From Planctomycetia bacterium (GTDB lineage Bacteria > Planctomycetota > Planctomycetia > Pirellulales > Thermoguttaceae): a stretch of DNA of 43,098 nucleotides. Both the position numbers and the translations under genes were made by a program. Shown here piece after piece: positions 18,739-27,450 of the stretch. The stretch spans positions 1-43,098 of the forward strand of contig JAUNSJ010000033.1 in assembly GCA_030539295.1 (NCBI GenBank). Reading direction: 5' to 3'. The notes beneath the pieces were generated by a model. That model saw only the letters and a list, made by a program, of their open reading frames with translations. It had not been told where the DNA came from and searched no databases. The first letter of the stretch is position 1. Every line of letters starts with the position of its first letter.

Positions 18739-20040
18739 CTATGGCCATTCCCGCATGGTAAAAACGGGAAACAACATTTGCTCAAACGCCGCGCGTTGCG
18801 TCCCCGTTCCATTTTCCCACACCGCATGCTCAAAAAGCGCACGCGTGGCATCCTCCCGACGAAATCGGGACCAGGTCCTATGACTCAACGTCAGTAGCGG
18901 ATACTGCTCACCCACCGGCAAGCCACGCGCAACCCGACAGCCGGATTGCATCCGACCACACCCGCGGCCGTTTATCTTTACTTCTTCTCCTATTTTAACA
19001 CCTTTTCCCGATAGGGCAAGTGTCCAGTCTCCCCCGCCAGGCCCCGTTAGACGCAAACCCACGATTTCGGCCCCGCACTCACCCGAAAACGTCGACCAAG
19101 GCGCAAAGTCAATCGCAGCAGACTGTTCGAACTGAGTCTCCACCGAAAACGACTCGGAAGCCCTCTTAACCGGAGCCGGAACAGACAGCGCATCTCGTAA
19201 TAACAGTGTAAAAATTTCATGCGTGAGTTCGGGCAAGGGATACTTCTCGCATTCCCAGTTGGCCTCGGCCGCTCCCGCCAACTCGTCCGGCCGGCCGCAC
19301 TCCAGACTTTCCGGAACGGGAACCGATTCGTCCAGTGCGTGCCAGGCATGAGCCAAGGCCCCTGACGAAACGGACCAGGCAGGCAAATTCCACAAACGGC
19401 CATGAAGCCGCGGCTCCCGGACCATACGGGCAACAACCGCGGCAAACCAGTCACCCGGAACAAGATTTTTCGGAAAGCCCCCGTCCTTCTGAAGTTCGGA
19501 AAACCAGTGCGACTCTAACGCATCGCCGAAAACGGAATCGCCGGCCACGCCTGCCGTTGCGTACAGCGTGATTCCTTTCTGACCACCTTGCCCACTCGTC
19601 CCACACCGGCTGCAGAAGCGTTCAAAGCCTTTTATACGCGGTTTTTCAATGAGAAAGTGCACGTTTACATCCGCACCAAGTTGCGCCCGGGCGGCGAAAG
19701 CCTCCCAAAAGTCAATCGGGTCAGACCACCCGGCAGGCCTCGGACCAAGACTATTATAGATTATATTCGTCGCATGCGACTTTAACCAAACAGCAAGTTC
19801 CGGCGACACTCCACGCAGGAACGAGTCATATGCATAGGGCACCAGCAGAGGTCGGGGCAGCGGACGGCGGTAGACCCGCTCGTACCGCGCCAGGAAACTC
19901 TCCAGCCGAGCGGCGGATTCCTCCTCTTGACGATCGACCAAAACAAGAACCGATTCGTCGAGACGCAGTAGCTCTTTAACCAGAAAACAGGTCGCGTTAT
20001 CCATCGGGCCAAGAAAGGTATAAATCGTCGTCTCAGGCAT
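18739..20040 (-). CDS. Degenerate SDR / thioester-reductase-like protein
   Basis: 433 residues. The first 120 residues follow the pattern of extended short-chain dehydrogenases of the thioester-reductase type: a beta strand into FLGPMDNATCFLVKELLRL, a second strand VLVLVDRQEEESAARL, then LVPYAYDS and the strand ATNIIYNSLG. The Gly-rich NAD(P) motif TGxxGxxG is replaced by LGPMDNAT, and no YxxxK is obvious, so nucleotide binding may be lost. A Cys pair lies in the middle (CSRCGTSG). The rest is not recognised. The start overlaps the end of the C45 gene by eight bases, so the two are translationally coupled and probably act together. The SDR assignment is inference from pattern and needs a profile search. 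Confidence 0.6.
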   Translation of the reverse strand: MPETTIYTFLGPMDNATCFLVKELLRLDESVLVLVDRQEEESAARLESFLARYERVYRRPLPRPLLVPYAYDSFLRGVSPELAVWLKSHATNIIYNSLGPRPAGWSDPIDFWEAFAARAQLGADVNVHFLIEKPRIKGFERFCSRCGTSGQGGQKGITLYATAGVAGDSVFGDALESHWFSELQKDGGFPKNLVPGDWFAAVVARMVREPRLHGRLWNLPAWSVSSGALAHAWHALDESVPVPESLECGRPDELAGAAEANWECEKYPLPELTHEIFTLLLRDALSVPAPVKRASESFSVETQFEQSAAIDFAPWSTFSGECGAEIVGLRLTGPGGGDWTLALSGKGVKIGEEVKINGRGCGRMQSGCRVARGLPVGEQYPLLTLSHRTWSRFRREDATRALFEHAVWENGTGTQRAAFEQMLFPVFTMREWP

Positions 20041-21253
20041 GAGACCGCTCCTCGCCGAATGCCTTTACTGCAGGCTGCCATTCGGGCAATATTTCTGTTA
20101 AACTCAACGTGGACCAGACGCTGCGCCTCGTCTCCGAACGCCAGGGGGTCCCTGTCGGACAGACCAGAAACGTATTGTCACACGCGCGATAAAGCCACGA
20201 CCAGACGTTATCCAGCCGGAGTATCATGTTCATTGTGCGAAAGAGATTACTGACGCATGTGGAGCGGCCGGCAGTCGTTTCCGGGTCATAATCGTCACGC
20301 AAAACGGAACTTATCGTCCCGGAATCCCATGTAAACCGCCCCGAATCGTCAATCACAAGCAGTTCTTTCAGGCGACGATAGCGATGGCGGGAATGCGCCG
20401 GAATCCCTCGTTCTTCCTCCAGCCCACCTGTTTGGCTCCCCCCCAATTCCTGGGCCAGGAGGAGGCTGTGATTCGCCTGGATTAGAGTCGGCATGGCACG
20501 CTGAACCACCGTGCGTCCGTAATTCTCCGACAGGGTGACTCGCCCGGTCGCCATATCCGTTAGGGCAATTGCCTTGGCGCCCGTCGCCGCAAGCTCCTTC
20601 GCCATAGAACAGGCCGACTCGTAACTATCGGCGTTATCCAGTATCAGACTCATTAAAGCACCGCGCCGGAGACCAACATCGGGTGAGTCCGCAAAGGCGT
20701 CGTCAAGTAAGTCACAGGTCGAGACCAGAACTCCCGCCGCGTTCAGTCCGCCTCGACTTCCCACCAGCCCCGTCGGCACAAGCGATAAGGAAGGAATTTT
20801 TCCCGTCGGTCGCCTTACGATGAGTGCCGGTTCCAGTGCATCCGGAACGATTCGCGTAAAGGTCACATCCAGATTCGCCCCGTGAACAAAAGTGCCATCC
20901 GAGGCACAGCCCGCAAACTGCACGCACCCGGACAGACCTGTCGCATGAATCGGGAACACCGAAAGATTATGCCGCACCAGATCGGTCAGCGACAGTCCGG
21001 AACCCGCGGCAAGACCATGAAGTTCATCTGTAATTTCCGCCCCGAAGCAATTTTCCAGCTCGCAATCGCTGTATTCTCGCCGCTTGGCCAGTAGCGTCTG
21101 ACCTGCGGAAAAGGCAATGTCCGCATAGCGACGCAAGGCCCGCGTCAGCTGCCAGCGATGCCGCTGACCGCGTGCAAAACCCATTTCGAATCCACTCCCC
21201 GACACTTCTGTCACTTCACAGATCGGCAATCGGAATTCCTGGGGCGTTTCCAT
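20033..21253 (-). CDS. C45-family autoproteolytic acyltransferase/hydrolase
   Basis: 406 residues from ATG 21253 (AGAAGAG six to seven bases upstream); a further ATG lies 14 codons earlier without a better site. It resembles peptidase family C45, the acyl-CoA:6-aminopenicillanate acyltransferase type of Ntn hydrolase. The N-terminal FEMGFARGQRHRWQL matches the usual G.A.G...R start, followed by HGLAAGSGLSLTDLV, then the autocleavage site Gly109-Cys110 in SGCVQFAG, then DGTFVHGANLDV and a later QANHSLL. In the fungal enzyme cleavage occurs at Gly102-Cys103 and the new N-terminal Cys is the nucleophile. Bacterial members transfer or remove acyl groups on amines; the substrate is unknown. It is the first gene of a minus-strand operon with the SDR-like gene. 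Confidence 0.87.
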   Translation of the reverse strand: METPQEFRLPICEVTEVSGSGFEMGFARGQRHRWQLTRALRRYADIAFSAGQTLLAKRREYSDCELENCFGAEITDELHGLAAGSGLSLTDLVRHNLSVFPIHATGLSGCVQFAGCASDGTFVHGANLDVTFTRIVPDALEPALIVRRPTGKIPSLSLVPTGLVGSRGGLNAAGVLVSTCDLLDDAFADSPDVGLRRGALMSLILDNADSYESACSMAKELAATGAKAIALTDMATGRVTLSENYGRTVVQRAMPTLIQANHSLLLAQELGGSQTGGLEEERGIPAHSRHRYRRLKELLVIDDSGRFTWDSGTISSVLRDDYDPETTAGRSTCVSNLFRTMNMILRLDNVWSWLYRACDNTFLVCPTGTPWRSETRRSVWSTLSLTEILPEWQPAVKAFGEERSHA

Positions 21254-21342
21254 TTTAACTCTTCTATATTCTCTATAAACGACAGCACATTCCAAAACAA
21301 AGTGACCAGAACCCTTTAATGACCTCTAAATCATCTCCCCTT

Positions 21343-21370
21343 ATTCTACCTGTTTTTTGTATCTTGGCAA
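21343..21370 (-). promoter_or_regulatory. Possible promoter of the C45 operon
   Basis: On the minus strand, TTGCCA (21365-21370) and TAGAAT (21343-21348) are separated by 16 bases, about 90 bases upstream of the start codon. Confidence 0.4.
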
Positions 21371-21537
21371 GACCGTTCCCCCTCCTCTCCCACCATACAG
21401 TTTAACCACCCTCATGGCCGACCAACCCGCACCGGTTAATTCCTTCTTGCCGGCCAACTTGCTCCGCAATCGCGTCAAAAATCGTCAATTTTGCCGAATT
21501 TGTCGCAAAATGGAAGTTCATTTTGCGCAAATTGGAA

Positions 21538-21565
21538 TTGTTTTTTCTGGTTTCTTGTGTATAAT
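21538..21565 (+). promoter_or_regulatory. Promoter of the second DUF1559 operon
   Basis: TTGTTT (21538-21543), a 16-base spacer and perfect TATAAT (21560-21565), about 100 bases before ATG 21664. Confidence 0.6.
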
Positions 21566-21663
21566 AAAGGACAGTAGAATTAATGTTAGGGTGATAGAAT
21601 AATAGCTTAAAAATCACCCACATTTATAGTCCGTCCAACTTTCTTTACACAAGGAGAAGAAAC

Positions 21664-22925
21664 ATGAAAAAGAGTATCCGAATTCAAGCCGTGCGAATGT
21701 TAACTTGCGGGGGGGGGGGGATTTAGGCCCTCGAAAAATATCCCTTCTCAAAAAAATTCTCGCTTTTACCCTCGTCGAACTTCTGGTGGTGATCGCCATC
21801 ATCGGAATCTTAATCGCGCTTCTGCTACCGGCTGTTCAGGCGGCACGCGAGGCCGCACGACGCATGCAATGCACGAACAACATGAAACAGTATGGTATTG
21901 CCATACACAACTATCACGACGCTAACGGTTGTATTCCGGCGGCAACGAATTATTTCAGTAGTTACCGGATTGGTGCCCACGCCGTCCTATTTCCTTACAT
22001 GGAGCAGACTGCCTATTGGGAATTCATCGTAGCTCATCCCTGGGGGTGGTCGCACATTAGTATGGAGAACACGGACACGAGCACCAATGGCCCAGGTTTT
22101 CGCGAAATGATGGTTCCCACTCTTCGTTGCCCGAGCGACCCGGGCGGGTCCGAATTAAAAGGAATGGGACGGTTTAATATTATGACCTGTTTTGGTGATA
22201 ATGCCGGCTGGAATTCTTTCCCCGCAGGTTACACGAATCAGTTTAGAAGTGTCGCGGCTTCCAATCTCTACTGGAACACGAACCCGCTTCCCCATCTGCC
22301 GGCGGACTGGCAATCAGCAGCTAGTTCAAATTCTGTCTACGGCATGATAAGTCGAGTGCGCGAACGTGGTTTCTTCGCTTCCTTTTATTTTAAATCGTTC
22401 AGTTCCATTCTTGACGGTTTGAGCAACACCATCGCGGCAGGCGAATCCGTATCCATAAGAGCCGACCTCAACGAGGGCGTGTTCTACGATATAAAGGGCG
22501 GCATGGCAAAATTAAAACCCATTGACGGGCTACTCAACAGTAACGGTCCCCAAGCCTGTCTTGATTTACGCGGCCGCAACGGCGACATGCGTCTGTTTAG
22601 CGGCGACGTCAACTGGTCCTGGTCCGGGCTGGGTGTCACCGATGGCTACTTCAATACCTCCGGTTTTTGCACCGTCTTACCGCCTAACTCTCCTTCTTGT
22701 AATGACGGTAACCAAGCGGCCGATGGCGGCGGATGGATTAAATCGGCATCCAGTCATCATGCCGGAGGCGTTAACGTTGTTATGGGTGACGGCTCTGTTC
22801 GCTTTATCAGTGAGACGATCGACTGTGGCGACCTGACTCACGCCGCGGACAACCAGGGCCCAAGTCTTTGGGGTGTCTGGGGCGCTATGGGCAGTACCAA
22901 CGGTGGCGAAACAGTTACACTTTAA
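21664..22925 (+). CDS. DUF1559 prepilin-like protein, frame interrupted at a G12 run (second copy)
   Basis: The architecture is the same as in the gene at 2961-4075. ATG 21664 follows AAGGAG at seven bases and encodes 15 residues and four Gly codons (21709-21720), then ATT and TAG (21724-21726). The body lies in the -1 frame and reads DLGPRK, then [20 protein letters not shown] with Glu at mature position 5, [14 protein letters not shown], and the H-X9-DG motif [12 protein letters not shown] near the C-terminus. A -1 slip or one extra G gives 420 residues. In the body frame the nearest start is TTG 21705, directly before the G run and without a ribosome binding site of its own. The residue before the expected prepilin cleavage is Ala. 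The gene heads an operon with a lipoprotein gene (41-base gap) and a ceramidase-family gene. Confidence 0.88.
21709..21720 (+). repeat. Poly-G run (12 G) in the second DUF1559 gene
   Basis: Twelve uninterrupted G, codon-aligned in the start frame and followed by ATTTAGG. Length, phase and downstream stop match the run at 3009-3020. I see no other G or C run longer than seven in the window. Confidence 0.97.
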
Positions 22926-22966
22926 ACGAAACGCTGCGGGACACGCAAGAAAGGGTAAGTTAACAA

Positions 22967-23485
22967 ATGAAAATTTTTGTGTTGATTTCTATTATTCTTA
23001 CGACCGCTCTGGCAGGGTGCGGTCCCAAGAAACCCTCGGACATGCCCAAACTTTATCCCGTGCAACTCACCATTGTACAGGAAGGAACGCCTCTGGCCGA
23101 TGCCAATGTGGCATTGCGAGCAAAAGAGTCGGCCGCAAAGTACGCCGCTGGTGGCATGACCGACAGTAACGGTGTTGTTATCCTCCACACTCACGGGCAG
23201 TATAAAGGAGTGCCAGAAGGGGAGTACACGGTTATTATCAATAAGAGTGAAACGATTAAGGAAGGGCCCTGGGATCAAATTCCGAAGGACTCGGAGCAGT
23301 CGCGAACCTTCATGATGCAGAATCAAAATAAACTCAAGCAGCGGACTTACTCGCTCGTGAATACGAAATATGGAAGTCCGGCAACGTCCGATCTTTCCAT
23401 TACAGTAACCTCATCCGGAGTTACGGAAACGCTTGACGTCGGCAAAAAGGTGCGAGAAACGTATTCGTCGCCCCTTAATCCGTAA
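22967..23485 (+). CDS. Lipoprotein paired with DUF1559
   Basis: 172 residues, with a lipoprotein signal and lipobox LAGC (Cys about residue 18). The mature part begins PVQLTIVQEGTPLADANVAL and continues with MTDSNGVVILHTHGQYKGVPEGEYTVII, the repeat-strand pattern of a carboxypeptidase-regulatory/transthyretin-like domain. The C-terminus (SDLSITVTSSG) is beta-like. It is the counterpart of the lipoprotein at 4129-4557, sharing fold and position but little sequence. It lies between the DUF1559 gene and the ceramidase-family gene, with gaps of 41 and 25 bases, so all three should be cotranscribed. Confidence 0.83.
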   Translation: MKIFVLISIILTTALAGCGPKKPSDMPKLYPVQLTIVQEGTPLADANVALRAKESAAKYAAGGMTDSNGVVILHTHGQYKGVPEGEYTVIINKSETIKEGPWDQIPKDSEQSRTFMMQNQNKLKQRTYSLVNTKYGSPATSDLSITVTSSGVTETLDVGKKVRETYSSPLNP

Positions 23486-23510
23486 CGCAATGTGAAAGAG
23501 TAAAGTTTCA

Positions 23511-24974
23511 ATGAAAATCATTTTACAAAGTTTGTGTATTGTGTTCCTCTTGGTCTTGTGCCGGAATAGTAGCGCCGCGGAACTCTGGCTGGGTAAAGCG
23601 ACGGTCGATATATCACCGCCACGCCCCGTCTGTCTGCAGGGACAGTTCCATACGCGTATTGCCGAGGAGAATGGCACGCCCGTTTACGCCTCGGTCCTGA
23701 ACTTGCAAGCGCGAGTCGAGGGACAGACGACCGACGAAGTTCTCTTCGTTACGCTCGACGTCTGCTTTCTTACCAAGAAGTTTATGGACGTCTTTCGCGA
23801 TGAATTGGCCAGGGCACTGCCCGACTTCGACCAGACGAAACTGATCCTCTCGGCTACGCATACGCATACGTCTTTCAGTCTCGGCGACCCTTACGTTACG
23901 GACCGGGCCGATGTCATGACGCCGGACGAGGTCAATCGCTTTATCGCGGAAAAGGTTGTGCCAAAAATCGTTGAGTGCCGTACGACGATGGTGCCCTGTC
24001 AATACACCTACGCTCTCGGCCACGCCTCGGTCGCTCAATGCCGACGTACTGTCTACTTCGGCGGGGAATCCGTTATGTACGGTAATCCCAAAGATGAGAA
24101 TTTCGATACCATGGAAGCAGGCGACGACAGTGATCTGTCCCTGCTCTACTTCGACGACCGGCAAGGGAATCTGATCGCCGTTGCCATTGACGTGCCTTGT
24201 CCTGCTCAGACGGTGGAAGGCTGGAGTCTACTGCACGCCGATTTCTGGCATAATGTTCGCATGCGAATTGCAAAATGTTTTGGCCCGGACGTCGCGGTTC
24301 TTCCGCTGTGCGGTTCAGCAGGCGACGCCTCGCCTCATCTCTTGCTCAATAAGTCTGCGGAGGAACGCATGCGAACCCTGCGCGGTCTGGACGAATTGGA
24401 TGAAATTGCGCGACGAATTGTACGTGAAGTTGAAGATTGTTATCCCATTGCAAAAAAAGCCATGGAAAGCGACGTCATTCTTCGACACGAACGGGCCGTC
24501 ATTAGTGTACCTCAGGCACTTGTGTCAAAACAAGCGTACGAAGAAGCAAAGGCCAACGCGGAACGTCTCTTCAAAAAATCGCAAGACGCGCCCGACCACG
24601 GTGCTCGCGGTGACTACTTGACCGCCGTCTGGAATCAAAGCGTCGTCGATCGTTACGAGCAGCAGCAAGGGAGCGAACACCCAACCTTCGCCGTCCCCAT
24701 TCATGTCCTGCGCATCGGAGACCTCGCCATTGCTACCAATCCGTTCGAACTCTACAGCGACTTCGCACGACGCATTAAGGCCAGAAGTAATGCGGTCCAG
24801 ACGACTACGGTCCAACTGGCCGATTTCGAAGAGATCGGTTGTTACCTGCCCACGCAGCGCGCTATTTCCGGCGGAAGTTACGGCGGTACGGTCTTCAGTT
24901 TCTCCGTCGGCCCGGAAGGCGGTCAGCAGATCGTCGAGCAATCGCTCAAAATGATTAACGGTATGTTTGAGTAA
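23511..24974 (+). CDS. Exported neutral/alkaline ceramidase-family hydrolase
   Basis: 487 residues with a Sec signal (about 1-23, ending SAA/ELW). The N-terminal part matches the neutral/alkaline non-lysosomal ceramidase family: LGKATVDISPPRPV, then LFVTLDVCFL, then the zinc-binding ILSATHTHTS (His117, His119), later AVLPLCGSAGDASPH, and the C-terminal GCYLPTQRAISGGSYGG. True ceramidases cleave N-acyl sphingosines with one zinc ion. Planctomycetes carry many divergent members whose substrates are unknown, so amide or ester hydrolysis is all that can be inferred. It is the last gene of the DUF1559 operon. The paralogue at 30228-31694 shares the ATH-H motif. Confidence 0.86.
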   Translation: MKIILQSLCIVFLLVLCRNSSAAELWLGKATVDISPPRPVCLQGQFHTRIAEENGTPVYASVLNLQARVEGQTTDEVLFVTLDVCFLTKKFMDVFRDELARALPDFDQTKLILSATHTHTSFSLGDPYVTDRADVMTPDEVNRFIAEKVVPKIVECRTTMVPCQYTYALGHASVAQCRRTVYFGGESVMYGNPKDENFDTMEAGDDSDLSLLYFDDRQGNLIAVAIDVPCPAQTVEGWSLLHADFWHNVRMRIAKCFGPDVAVLPLCGSAGDASPHLLLNKSAEERMRTLRGLDELDEIARRIVREVEDCYPIAKKAMESDVILRHERAVISVPQALVSKQAYEEAKANAERLFKKSQDAPDHGARGDYLTAVWNQSVVDRYEQQQGSEHPTFAVPIHVLRIGDLAIATNPFELYSDFARRIKARSNAVQTTTVQLADFEEIGCYLPTQRAISGGSYGGTVFSFSVGPEGGQQIVEQSLKMINGMFE

Positions 24975-24991
24975 CGGTTTTTGTTTATTAT

Positions 24992-25024
24992 CTTGGGAGT
25001 GAACCGCGTGCTGTCGCTCCCAAG
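24992..25024 (+). terminator. Hairpin after the ceramidase-family gene
   Basis: CTTGGGAG (24992-24999) pairs with CTCCCAAG (25017-25024), extendable by a G-T and a G-C pair. No T run follows on either strand, so function as an intrinsic terminator is uncertain. It lies between convergent genes. Confidence 0.4.
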
Positions 25025-25083
25025 CTTATGACACCACGGCAGACAACCGTTGCCCCAACGAAAAAGCATCATGACAAGCCTAT

Positions 25084-26262
25084 TCACCGCTCCCAAACTG
25101 TCCCGTCTTCCGGCAAGAGGCGGTAAGGAACTGGGGGCGGTGGGGCAATATCGGACTCTTTATTGGCCAGCGGTCGGACGAGTCGGGCAAGCGTTCGACC
25201 TATTTCATTTAAGGGCGGAATCATCGTAGCCGCTCGAACCGGGGCCAGCGACACGACCGTCTCGGCATCCTGCTCGAAGGCCACCACCGACGGCCCCGCC
25301 AACGGCACAAGCCCCTTACGCACAATCTGTCCCAGCCATCGGGCGGCAAGTTCCGAGCCGCAAATAAGCGAGTCTGGCCGCTCCTGCTCCGGCCGGGTAC
25401 AATAGCGAACCAGCGTCTCTTCCGGTTCCAGCGACTCCGGAGTCAAAATCAGAACAAGACTTTCGTCTATGGCAGTCCCTGCCTGCGACATGGCACGCCG
25501 ATAACCTTCATAGCGGTCCAGTGCCCCACGGTCCAGGTCGAACGTATGAACAAAGCCAATTCGGCGAAATCCACGCTCCTGTAAAAAACGGACCGCCATC
25601 GCGACCGCGCCCAGGTGATCGTCATAAATCTGCACGCAGTTCAACGTCGGCATGCGTCCCAAGGCCAGAGCGAATGGAATATCGCGACGCATCACCTCGC
25701 TCAGAACTGGCAGATGGTCCGTTGCCTCACCTAGGGCCAGCATGAGGTCCGGACGCTTTTGTTCAAATCGGGCCGACGCCTGTTGCGCAGTAAGTCTCGA
25801 GCAGTCCAAGAGTTCCAGAAGAAAATTCGATTCCAGAGCCAGCGACGCCAGTCCGTTCGTTACCTCGGAAAAACGCCACGACGAATCGGGCAACGAAGGC
25901 AAGTCACGCCCGTGCTTTTCCAGAGAAACGTCGGCAACGAGCACATGGAGCAGACGCCTGGCCGCTTCCGCTTTCCGTAAATTACCGACAACCTGCCCCA
26001 GCATGTCTTGATTATAACGCGCTATTTGCGGCCCGACGAATGTGCCGATGCCATTGCGACGCTCAATCCATTCCCCATCCTGCAGCAGCTTCAGTGCCCG
26101 CCGCACCGCCGTGCGACTCTTCCCCGTAAGTTCCATAACCTGATGGTCCGAGAGAAACGGGTCGCCCGGGGCAAGGTTCCGCTCCTTAGTCAGGTCGATT
26201 AACGCCTTGGCTATGGCCTCGGCCGCACCGTAGCGGGGGAGTATGTCTCGCACCTCTTGCAT
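25084..26262 (-). CDS. GntR-type/LacI-type hybrid transcriptional regulator
   Basis: 392 residues. Residues about 10-75 form a GntR-type winged helix (LSDHQVMELTGKSRTAVRRALKLLQDGEWIERRNGIGTFV). Residues about 105-380 look like a periplasmic-binding-protein sensor of the LacI type (VQIYDDHLGAVAMAVRFLQERGFRRIGFV, then PDSLICGSELAARWLGQIV). Such hybrids, like the AraR type, usually sense sugars. The gene starts nine bases after the stop of the CdsA-like gene and is probably cotranscribed with it and lutB, an unusual partnership for a sugar-type regulator. No good ribosome binding site precedes the ATG, so translation may depend on coupling. Confidence 0.88.
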   Translation of the reverse strand: MQEVRDILPRYGAAEAIAKALIDLTKERNLAPGDPFLSDHQVMELTGKSRTAVRRALKLLQDGEWIERRNGIGTFVGPQIARYNQDMLGQVVGNLRKAEAARRLLHVLVADVSLEKHGRDLPSLPDSSWRFSEVTNGLASLALESNFLLELLDCSRLTAQQASARFEQKRPDLMLALGEATDHLPVLSEVMRRDIPFALALGRMPTLNCVQIYDDHLGAVAMAVRFLQERGFRRIGFVHTFDLDRGALDRYEGYRRAMSQAGTAIDESLVLILTPESLEPEETLVRYCTRPEQERPDSLICGSELAARWLGQIVRKGLVPLAGPSVVAFEQDAETVVSLAPVRAATMIPPLNEIGRTLARLVRPLANKESDIAPPPPVPYRLLPEDGTVWER

Positions 26263-26271
26263 GCGGCACCG

Positions 26272-27420
26272 CTACCAAATCGTTTCCAGATTCACGAACA
26301 ACCAGACCAGATGATAAAAGACAGGCGCGGCGAAGCAGAGCGAATCAATGCGGTCTAAAACGCCATTGTGCCCTTCAATAAGCGTTCCGTAGTCTTGCAC
26401 CCCCCGGTCTCGCTTGATCGCGCTCATCGTCATACTCCCCGCAAAGCCCATAATGGAAATGACAAACCCGCAAAAGGCTGGCTGCCACCATTTGGGAAAC
26501 GGCGTAAAATACCACAACGCCACGGCAACCAGAGCGGTCGAAAGGGCACCCAGCAGAACTCCTTCCCAGGAGCGGTTCCGGTTGATCGACGGCGCTACCT
26601 GATGCCGCGGAAGGAATTGCGACCACAGATACTGAAATATATCGCTCATCTGGACCAGAAAAACGAACATGAACAAGAGCGAAAGATTATTGGCCGACAT
26701 GGTTTTACGCGGCGTTTCAAACGGTATCGTCGTAGAAACGGTGGAAATATTACCCCCGTTCTCCGACTCCTTCCCCTGACTCGCCGGCGCCATAACCGCC
26801 TTCTCCAGGCGACCTATATATTCCTCTTCCAGCGAGCCGGCAACAACTTCATTTGTCACACCGGTCGGCAGCGGTGTGGTCAGCAGAGCCGGGGCAAAAC
26901 TTAGGGAATAGACACAAATCAGCAGCCCAACCTGTATCTTCGCCACTCGCTCCAGAAAGCGATTCGAGTCCCCTGTAATCGCGATACTGGCCGGGAGCAG
27001 GAGGAAACCATAGACCGGAATCAATACGGAATAGACGGAATAGGCATTAAGCCCAAAAACGCTCCGAAACCAATTGTCGTCTAACCCTACCAGGATAAAT
27101 TGTAAGGGAGTACAGGCAAAAAAGAGCAGGAAAAGCGTTTTGTGGTCCGCCGGACGCGTTGGCGTGAGCGTTATGTATTCTCGCAATGCCCAAAACGACA
27201 TAAGACCAAAGAGGAAAACCGTTGCGATCGTCCCAATCAGCAGGGCACAGGTCAAAAGCCCTAACAGAATCCACCAGCCACGAATACGCGACCGACACGT
27301 ATCCAGAACCGCTGTGTCCATTCCAAAATCGCGGTACCGGTTCAGCATACTTGTCCCCCACGTCGCCAGGGCCAGCAAGAGCAGAACCCCGCTTATGAGC
27401 ACAATCGATTGATAATCCAT
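26272..27420 (-). CDS. CdsA-like phosphatidate cytidylyltransferase
   Basis: 382 residues, strongly hydrophobic with about eight membrane segments. The CTP-transferase signature lies near the C-terminus (SAIKRDRGVQDYGTLIEGHNGVLDRIDS), close to the family S-x8-KRxxxxKDxGxxxPGHGGxxDRxD pattern; the usual HGG is HNG and the P of PGHGG is E. SWEGVLLGAL also matches the family TxEG segment. The enzyme makes CDP-diacylglycerol from phosphatidate and CTP in the membrane. It is longer than E. coli CdsA (about 285), because of an insertion near residues 190-240. Lies 30 bases after lutB on the same strand. Confidence 0.85.
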   Translation of the reverse strand: MDYQSIVLISGVLLLLALATWGTSMLNRYRDFGMDTAVLDTCRSRIRGWWILLGLLTCALLIGTIATVFLFGLMSFWALREYITLTPTRPADHKTLFLLFFACTPLQFILVGLDDNWFRSVFGLNAYSVYSVLIPVYGFLLLPASIAITGDSNRFLERVAKIQVGLLICVYSLSFAPALLTTPLPTGVTNEVVAGSLEEEYIGRLEKAVMAPASQGKESENGGNISTVSTTIPFETPRKTMSANNLSLLFMFVFLVQMSDIFQYLWSQFLPRHQVAPSINRNRSWEGVLLGALSTALVAVALWYFTPFPKWWQPAFCGFVISIMGFAGSMTMSAIKRDRGVQDYGTLIEGHNGVLDRIDSLCFAAPVFYHLVWLFVNLETIW

Positions 27421-27450
27421 ACTTCTATCGACTCCTGTTTACTCGTTCTT

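Larger units (their letters stand above)
21254..21663. other. Divergent regulatory region between C45 and second DUF1559 operons
   Basis: About 410 bases without a supported gene. It holds one promoter candidate on each strand (listed separately). The part 21480-21545 contains repeated TTTTGC/GCAAAA words (ATTTTGCCG, TCGCAAAA, ATTTTGCGCAAATT) that could form overlapping operator-like symmetries, e.g. TTTTGCGCAAATT at 21521-21533. Confidence 0.5.

Noticed and set aside
18639..18851. N-terminal extension of the tricorn-type protease
   Set aside because: It overlaps the upstream SDR-like gene, lacks a ribosome binding site, and a signal peptide starts at ATG 18638 behind GGAG.
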